From Amycolatopsis sp. 195334CR (lineage in GTDB: Bacteria > Actinomycetota > Actinomycetes > Mycobacteriales > Pseudonocardiaceae), in the NCBI RefSeq assembly GCF_017309385.1, contig NZ_JAFJMJ010000002.1:2418001-2482000 (forward strand): a stretch of 64,000 nucleotides of DNA, written 5' to 3'. The notes under the pieces were generated by a model, which was not told the DNA's origin, ran no database searches, and saw only the letters and a list, made by a program, of their open reading frames with translations. The stretch's first letter is position 1. Every line of letters begins with the position of its first letter. The translations under genes were made by a program, and so were the position numbers. Shown piece by piece: positions 58,444 to 64,000 of this stretch.

Positions 58444-60609
58444 TTAATCGGGAAATCCGATCGTGTTGAGTTGCGTGCGGATCTGCGCCGCCTGCATGGG
58501 GTCGAGGTCGAGCAGAATGTCGAGGGCTTCCTGCCATTTCTCGCGGGCCTCTTGAGGGCGACCTAGGTCGTTCAGGATTACGCCGATGTGGTTGAGGTTT
58601 TCGGCGTAGTCGTGATCCAGCTGTCGGGATCGACTGCTGTCAGCGGCTTGCATCATGTAGTTGAGAGCGTCCTCGCCGTGGCCCTGCCGATGGTGGATCT
58701 TCGCGAGGGTCCTCAGGGCAAGCGCCCGTATCCCTTCCGCTCCGATGGTGCTGGCTATGTCCATGCCTTGCCGGACGTAGGCAAGTGCCTGGTCGAATTG
58801 TCCCAGTTCACTGAGCGCCCGCCCGAGGTGAATCAGGCTGATGCCTTCATTGCGCCGATGGCCAATGGTCCGGTTGATATCAATACTTTGTTGGCTGTAT
58901 GCTGCCGCCTCTGCGTGGCGTCCGACCTCGTTGTAGTTATGGGCGAGGTCAATCAGGGCGGCTGCTTCTCCGAATTTATGGTCAATTTTCCGTGCGATTT
59001 TCAGCGCTTGTTCAAGGCAGATGACAGCTTCGTCGTACCGGCGAGTATGCTGATAGGACTCCTGGTACGCCTCGCCGAGGCTGAGGTATGCCCAGTGCTC
59101 ACTGAGTTGGCGACCGAGATGTTGAGCGGCGGAGGCGCCCAGTTGGTGGACCATGATCCTGTCGGCAAGGTGGCGGTGCTCCCCCAGATAGCAGTCGACG
59201 GCCTGCGGTAGCTGGCAGCCGACTGCGTGCTGGTCGACTGCGGGTGCGTGGCGGATGAGGGCCAGCAGGTTGGCGTGTTCGGCGGCGAACCACCGATGCG
59301 CCTGATCGCGGTCGCTGAAGGTGAGGGGGCGGCAACTGGCTGGGCGTGGGTCGATGGGGATGTTGGGATGTTGCGGATAGTAGGCGAACAGGGCGGCGTG
59401 GGCGGTGTGCAGATACCACTGGTACAGGCGCCCGGTAGCGGAATCGCGCGACTGTCCCGGCTCGTTGGCTGCCGCTTGTTCGGCGGCGTAGTCCCGGAGC
59501 AGGTCATGGAAGTGGTAGCGGTCCGGTTCGGTCTCGGCGAGCAGGTGCCCGCCGACCAGGTTGTCCAGCAACCGCCGGGTGTCGTTGGTGGTGCTGTCGG
59601 TAAGCGCGGCGGCGGCGTCGAGGCTGATGGTGGGACCGGGGTGCAGGCCCAGCTGCCGGAACATCCGCGCGGTGTCACGGGAAAGCGCGTGGTAGGACCA
59701 GGAGAACACGGTGCGCACCGCGGTGCTCTCGTCGTCGTCGGCCGCGAGCACATCCAGCCGCTGACGTTCGTCAGCTAGTTCGTGCACGAGTTCGGCGACG
59801 GTGTTGCGTGGGCGGCTGGCAACACGTTCGGCGGCGATCCGCAACGCCAACGGGAGGTAGGCGCACCGGTGAGCGAGCTCGGCGACTGCTACCGGTTCCT
59901 GGTCGATCCGGTCCTGTCCGATGATGCCCCGCAGCAGCCTGTTCGCTTCGTCGGGGGTGAGTAGGTCGAGGCTGATCCGGTGCGCGCCGTCACGGGCGAC
60001 CAGGCCGGAGAGGCGACTGCGGCTGGTGACCACGACCAGGCAGCGGGGTTCGTTGGGCAGCAAGGGACGGATCTGGTCGGGCGTGGCGGCGTTGTCCAGG
60101 AGCACCAGCATCCGGCGCTCGGCCAGAAAGGATCGGTAGACGCTGGCCTTGGCATCGGCGTCCTGGGGGATGCGTTCGGCGGGCAGCCCAAGTGCACGAA
60201 GGAATGCGTCCAGCACGTGGTCGGCGCTCAGCGGCGGGCTGGCGTCGTAACCGCGGAGATTGACATACAACTGTCCGTCAGGGAAGCGATCTCGTACTCG
60301 GTGAGCCCAGTGCACAGCCAGCGAGGTCTTGCCGATCCCAGGTGCGCCGGCGATCGCGGAAATCAGCACCGTCGACGACCGCGCCGATCCAGCGTTGCCC
60401 AGTAAGGTATCGAGTTTGCTCAATTCGGCGGCGCGACCGGTGAAGTGCGTGCCTTCTCGTGGCAGCTGTCGAGGTGGTGGAACACTCGCCACAGGTCCGC
60501 CGTGCACGTGTACGTCACCGGCCACATGGCCGACCCGGAGAACTTGATCTGTCCTGCCAGCCGCGGCGTTGACAACCCCTCCGGGTGCTGTGCTCTTCTC
60601 GTGGTCCAC
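58444..60609 (-). CDS. NB-ARC/TPR (nSTAND-type) regulatory ATPase
   Basis: The 721-residue protein has an NB-ARC domain (about 50-330): P-loop AIAGAPGIGKTSLAVHWAHR, Walker B RRMLVLLDNAATPDQIRPLL, SRSRLSGLVARDGAHRISLD and the GLPL-like CAYLPLALRIAAERV. A winged-helix part (YHFHDLLRDYAAEQA) and at least five TPR units to the C-terminus (YDEAVICLEQALKIARKID and similar) follow. There is no SARP DNA-binding domain. An N-terminal segment VAGDVHVHGG resembles short effector-linking tails of STAND proteins. A signalling or defence switch is likely. Confidence 0.88.
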   Translation of the reverse strand: MDHEKSTAPGGVVNAAAGRTDQVLRVGHVAGDVHVHGGPVASVPPPRQLPREGTHFTGRAAELSKLDTLLGNAGSARSSTVLISAIAGAPGIGKTSLAVHWAHRVRDRFPDGQLYVNLRGYDASPPLSADHVLDAFLRALGLPAERIPQDADAKASVYRSFLAERRMLVLLDNAATPDQIRPLLPNEPRCLVVVTSRSRLSGLVARDGAHRISLDLLTPDEANRLLRGIIGQDRIDQEPVAVAELAHRCAYLPLALRIAAERVASRPRNTVAELVHELADERQRLDVLAADDDESTAVRTVFSWSYHALSRDTARMFRQLGLHPGPTISLDAAAALTDSTTNDTRRLLDNLVGGHLLAETEPDRYHFHDLLRDYAAEQAAANEPGQSRDSATGRLYQWYLHTAHAALFAYYPQHPNIPIDPRPASCRPLTFSDRDQAHRWFAAEHANLLALIRHAPAVDQHAVGCQLPQAVDCYLGEHRHLADRIMVHQLGASAAQHLGRQLSEHWAYLSLGEAYQESYQHTRRYDEAVICLEQALKIARKIDHKFGEAAALIDLAHNYNEVGRHAEAAAYSQQSIDINRTIGHRRNEGISLIHLGRALSELGQFDQALAYVRQGMDIASTIGAEGIRALALRTLAKIHHRQGHGEDALNYMMQAADSSRSRQLDHDYAENLNHIGVILNDLGRPQEAREKWQEALDILLDLDPMQAAQIRTQLNTIGFPD

Positions 60610-60769
60610 GATCGCCGCCTCCTCTGGCCGATCACAGAATCAGTCGTGCTGGTGCTGCGGACACCGCGTTGGTCGCCCGGTCCGCGTAGATCCGGTATGC
60701 CTTGCGCTCGGCCGGAGATGCACTATGGCACCTGGTCGACGACCGCAGCTTCGTCGCCCTGCTCGACAA

Positions 60770-60909
60770 CTGTGGGGCAGCGCGGCGGCGGCGACCTGAA
60801 ACCGCAACCGCGCCGCCGTCGGCTCCTGGCTGATTTGGTGCGCGGCCAAGAAGCCCTGGACCGGGCCGACGGTGCCCGCAGCCGCCGAACGGCGACGCGA
60901 GCAAGGCCC
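60770..60909 (+). pseudogene. core-binding-domain remnant of a tyrosine integrase
   Basis: The frame reads LWGSAAAAT, a TGA, then NRNRAAVGSWLIWCAAKKPW and TGPTVPAAAERRREQ. With TGA restored to TGG it matches the core-binding segment TWNxxRAAVGxWLxWC of an actinobacterial integrase family, the same family as the domain fused to the sigma factor at 18609-20552. Neither the N-terminus nor the catalytic domain is present. Confidence 0.6.
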
Positions 60910-60958
60910 GTTTCTGCGGCCGAGCCGTGTTGAGCGCCTTCCAACACACGAAATAGAG

Positions 60959-62677
60959 TTATTTCGCGTGCGTCCCGGAGATGACTTCGCCGATTCGTTG
61001 CACAGAAGGCGTGTTCGCCTCCATGTAAGCACTGTGTCCACTGGTGCCGGGTTGGAACACAGTGGCACCAAAACTTGGTTGATCAGGGTTTTTACCGAGT
61101 ATAATGTCAGGAGCAGGGTTGAGACTCTCCATAGACTGTATCACCTGACCGATTTCGTTCCCCCATCCTGTGCCCGCCCACTGCCCGATGGGATCATCGG
61201 GAGCGAGCCCGACATGCACGTGGCCACCTTCGCTTCCATGGCCAACACCAGTGATGTTGAGGTCATGGACATGTTCGACACCGACGCCGGGGCTGCCTAC
61301 GAATACCAGCTGGTCAGCGTCGATTCCTAGGTCTCGAGAGGTGACGCCAACGACGGTACTGCCGTAGCTGTGCCCGATGACGGTATTGCGAGACGGCTCG
61401 CCTTCGTGAGTGACGCGCAAGTCTTCCTGGAACTGATGCAAGGCATCCTTCGCCCGGTCCGCGTTTACTTCTAACATTGGTGTGTCTCTTGGATTGATCT
61501 TTGCAAACTCCGGAGCGTCATAGTCGAGCCACATGATAACGGCGGTCGACTTCTCTGGGGCGGCCGCTTTTGCAGCGTTGGCCATGTTTTCAGCTCGGTC
61601 GATGTTGCCGATCAACCCGTCGTTGACTCCAGATGTTGTACCGGGGACAAAGGTCGCCACGTTGGACGCGGTGTCGGGGTTGCCGACCGACACAATGACA
61701 CGCCCATTTTTCGCATCCGAGTCAATATCGAGCAGAAAGATGCGGTTATCGGGAGACGCACCAGCGTTCGCGGCCGAAGAGTTGATCTGGGAGCGCAATA
61801 CCTCGAGCGCCGCGAGGCGTTCTTCAGCCTCACCCAGCTCGTCGCTCACTACTACCAAGTAGTCACTGTGGGTGTTGTCCCTGACCTTCTGCTTAAGCGT
61901 CTCCACCTTGGCCTTCAGGCGATCGATATAGCCCTCCAGGAGGACACAGTTGGCCGCGTCGCGAAACCTCGTGGGCACGCCACTGCGGGAACCGATCAGT
62001 TCAGGGCGGTTGAGGGCGAAGGCCCACTGCGCGCTAGTGCTCAGCGCGGACCACCAGGCGGCGTTGCGGGAAGCTGAGGTGTCTGGGGGTGGCATCAGCG
62101 GGGTAAGGGTGCCAAGGGCGTCACCGGCCAGTCCGGCGGCGGCGAGGTTGGTGGCCCCGCCGCCCGCGGACGAGGTGTAGGTGTTGTTGGCGATCAAACG
62201 GTTGAGTACGGCGACGTAGTCATCGGAGAGATCGCCTGCGGCGGCCATGGTCGCACCGACGCGTTCGGCGATCTCGGCGGCCCGGGTTCGACGTTCGTCG
62301 GGATCGGCGGGGATGGAGCCGGCCAGGGCGGCGTTGTCGATGACGTTGCCGTCGTCGGCGATGCGGAAGGCGTGGCGGCGCGCGAGTTCGTCTGCTTCGG
62401 CGACCCCGTTGCGGATGCCCTCGATCGAGTCAGCGGTCTCCCCGGTCACGCGGCGCAGGCCGCTCAGGTCCGCGGCATACTCCTCGAGGACGCGGCCGAT
62501 CTCCTTGGCTTGAGCTTCGGCCAGTTCGGCCGACGGGCCGGTCCAGCCTTCGGGCTTGGCCAACTTGGCTACGCTGGCTTCGAAGTCGATGAGGCTGTTG
62601 TAGGCGGCATTGAGGTCGTCCACGGCTGTGTGCAGCGGCTCGGGATTCCAGCGCTGGAGTTCACCCCAGGTAGGCAT
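60959..62677 (-). CDS. alpha/beta hydrolase of the DUF1023 family with helical N-terminal domain
   Basis: The 572-residue protein has a WXG/ESX-like helical N-terminus (about 1-140, with LKRW-type WGELQRWNPEPLHTAVDDLN), a central coiled segment (about 240-290) and a C-terminal DUF1023 hydrolase. In that domain TAVIMWLDYDAPEF precedes the nucleophile motif NTVIGHSYGSTVVGV; DQLVFVGSPGVGVEHVHDLN and a late His (GTSGHSAYM) follow. The layout fits actinobacterial substrates or partners of type VII secretion. Its start overlaps the stop of the small EspC-like gene. Confidence 0.85.
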   Translation of the reverse strand: MPTWGELQRWNPEPLHTAVDDLNAAYNSLIDFEASVAKLAKPEGWTGPSAELAEAQAKEIGRVLEEYAADLSGLRRVTGETADSIEGIRNGVAEADELARRHAFRIADDGNVIDNAALAGSIPADPDERRTRAAEIAERVGATMAAAGDLSDDYVAVLNRLIANNTYTSSAGGGATNLAAAGLAGDALGTLTPLMPPPDTSASRNAAWWSALSTSAQWAFALNRPELIGSRSGVPTRFRDAANCVLLEGYIDRLKAKVETLKQKVRDNTHSDYLVVVSDELGEAEERLAALEVLRSQINSSAANAGASPDNRIFLLDIDSDAKNGRVIVSVGNPDTASNVATFVPGTTSGVNDGLIGNIDRAENMANAAKAAAPEKSTAVIMWLDYDAPEFAKINPRDTPMLEVNADRAKDALHQFQEDLRVTHEGEPSRNTVIGHSYGSTVVGVTSRDLGIDADQLVFVGSPGVGVEHVHDLNITGVGHGSEGGHVHVGLAPDDPIGQWAGTGWGNEIGQVIQSMESLNPAPDIILGKNPDQPSFGATVFQPGTSGHSAYMEANTPSVQRIGEVISGTHAK

Positions 62678-63000
62678 CAGCGAGGTCCTTCGGTGTCGGG
62701 CTGGTGCACCACGATTCCGCGAAGCTCGGCCACGACGGCGTCTTCACGGTCGCGGTACATCGCGGCTGCGGCAAGCAGGTTGCTGGCGTGGTCCTGGAGT
62801 TTTTGCGAGCAAGCCTGTTCGGCGGCCTGCCAGCTGGAGCGCAGTTCTTCAAGCTTGGCCACCGCTGGACTCCCTGGCATGGCAGCGGTTCCGTCCGGGA
62901 CGCGGCCGGAGCTGTTGAGGCTGGTGATCACCTCGGAGACTTCCTGGGCTGCTTCTCCCGCCTTGGTGATCGTGTCGATCTGAGCGTCGTAGCCGGCCAC
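62677..63000 (-). CDS. small EspC/ESX-type helical protein
   Basis: The 107-residue helical protein has AGYDAQIDTITKAGEAAQEV, a short loop, then KLEELRSSWQAAEQACSQKL and NLLAAAAMYRDREDAVVAEL. Two long helices with a SxW turn resemble EspC/WXG100-related partners. Its stop and the DUF1023 start share ATGA, so they are made together, probably as a secreted or complex-forming pair. Confidence 0.7.
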   Translation of the reverse strand: MAGYDAQIDTITKAGEAAQEVSEVITSLNSSGRVPDGTAAMPGSPAVAKLEELRSSWQAAEQACSQKLQDHASNLLAAAAMYRDREDAVVAELRGIVVHQPDTEGPR

Positions 63001-63193
63001 GTTCCCCTCCTTGGACCCGTGTTCGATCGGCTACCCTACGCGACTAGTTTCGCCTAGAGAAGATGATGGACGCCTTCCAAAGATTTTTCTCAGCAAAAGC
63101 CGTAGGACTGCTCAGCGCGCGTAAGTAGTCCTACTCAGGCATCCCGAAAGCCCGCCACCGTCGCCTTCTGCTTCCGAGGCAACCGAACGGCCT

Positions 63194-63577
63194 GTGCTTC
63201 AAGGACTCCCCGTCCCGTGGGTAACACCTGTCATCGGTCACCGGGTCGCCTGGGTCGCGCTTAACCAGGCGCGATCAAGCCAGTCCGAGCGGAACTGGCG
63301 GTGCCAGGTCTGCGGGCAGTCCCACACCGGGTCGGCCTGGATCGCTGTCGCGGCTGGAGAGGTCGCCGCGGGCGGCGCGCTACATGCTCGATGCCTGGCG
63401 ATGGCCAGGAGATTCTGCCCTGAGCTGCGACACGACCCGTCATTCGTCTTCCTGGAAGTACGACGCGACGTCCAGCCGTACACGTGGGACAGCGCGCTCA
63501 AGCGGATGTCGAAATACGAGGACCTTCATGGGCAACTGCCCGACGTGCTGCCGCTCAAACAGCAGCCCTGGGACTAG
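63194..63577 (+). CDS. small hypothetical protein with zinc-ribbon-like cysteines
   Basis: The roughly 127-residue protein has WRCQVCGQSHTGSAWIAVAA then LHARCLAMARRFCPEL, a Cys/His pattern I have seen in many plasmid- or phage-borne actinobacterial proteins (C-x2-C plus H-x2-C and RxCP). GTG 63194 is used; the true start could be later since the first 15 residues are atypical. No function known. It fits the mobile character of the right end. Confidence 0.6.
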   Translation: MLQGLPVPWVTPVIGHRVAWVALNQARSSQSERNWRCQVCGQSHTGSAWIAVAAGEVAAGGALHARCLAMARRFCPELRHDPSFVFLEVRRDVQPYTWDSALKRMSKYEDLHGQLPDVLPLKQQPWD

Positions 63578-63699
63578 AGACGGTTGGGAGGGCAATTGGA
63601 CACGGTTTGTACCGTGCCGGTCGTGCTTGCACCGCTCCCGCCAAACGGGCCGACAGAATCCACCGCCTCGCGCTGATGGTGCAACGAACGACGGCGGCC

Positions 63700-64000
63700 G
63701 CTTACCGAACACGTCGAACTTCCGCTGCGTGCGCTCGCCGGCGCGCAGGCCCGCACGGTTCCCCGCGCGTCAGGCCCCGGTGGATCGCCCGCTGGACCGT
63801 CACCAAGCTCGGCGCCGCCGCGCCCCGCTGCGCCAGCAGTTCCCGGTGCAATGCCGCAGCGTTCCCTCGGCAATACGCCAGCCGAACCCGGAGCCGGTCA
63901 TCAATCTCGAACCGCGGCCGCGACCCGGCAGCCGATGCCGAGCGCCCGCGCGCGACCCACGCCGCACCGCCCGCGTCGACGTCCCCGCGGCCTTGGTCCT
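63700..64000 (-). pseudogene. transposase N-terminal fragment (Mu/IstA-like), frameshifted
   Basis: Minus-strand translation from the right edge gives RFEIDDRLRVRLAYCRGNAA, ALHRELLAQRGAAAPSLVTV and QRAIHRGLTRGE, the helical N-terminal part of a Mu-type transposase. A one-base frameshift follows, since the family continuation AGLRAGERTQRKFDVFGKRP lies in the next frame. After that the DDE domain is missing. The 5' end runs off the window. Confidence 0.6.

Overview
The window is high-GC DNA with many GTG starts, short intergenic gaps, numerous TetR, ECF-sigma, WYL and CGNR regulators, many predicted secreted proteins and an ESX/EspC-type gene. This points to a filamentous actinomycete. Pseudonocardiales (Amycolatopsis-like) is my best guess, but it is inferred from protein style and no rRNA is present. 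I saw no rRNA, tRNA or CRISPR array.

From 0 to 45 kb the region is mostly intact chromosomal genes with soil-actinomycete functions. It opens with a tyrosine recombinase and a secreted beta-propeller-like protein. Next come a CGNR regulator divergent from an epoxide hydrolase, three methyltransferases, and a VOC/YdeI operon divergent from a WYL regulator. Two YciI-ECF sigma modules follow (10.0-11.8 and 18.3-20.6 kb); the second sigma factor is fused to a truncated integrase-like domain. An IS481-family element sits at 20.55-21.67 kb, exactly in the shared stop palindrome of two convergent genes. After it come a sigma/putative anti-sigma pair, an HxlR regulator with NmrA oxidoreductase and haloalkane dehalogenase, two further regulator/dehydrogenase pairs with clear operators, a GntR-ABC operon, and secreted hydrolases. 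At 38.1-41.6 kb a GH128 glucanase, a GH76 mannanase and a thaumatin-like protein form an apparent fungal-wall-attacking cluster. A Suppressor-of-fused protein and a 986-residue protein with a PcfJ-like domain close this part.

From 45 to 64 kb the region is accessory and partly decayed. It holds a WD40 remnant broken by a 19-bp duplication, a KfrA-like coiled-coil protein with direct repeats at its start, an endonuclease/exonuclease/phosphatase pseudogene, thymidylate kinase debris, an integrase remnant and a frameshifted transposase at the edge. Between these lies the most interesting system: a compact RiPP operon (52.18 to 49.69 kb, minus strand) encoding an ATP-grasp-modified precursor, its ATP-grasp maturase and a PCMT-like methyltransferase. 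This resembles an omega-ester-containing peptide (graspetide) pathway, probably with aspartimide formation. Further on are an unusual sigma/HTH pair, a pentapeptide-repeat membrane protein, an NB-ARC/TPR (nSTAND) protein and a DUF1023 hydrolase with an EspC-like partner.

Functional themes are regulator-enzyme pairs facing each other across palindromic operators, extracellular attack on other microbes' walls, and a mobile or plasmid-derived segment carrying a peptide natural-product operon.
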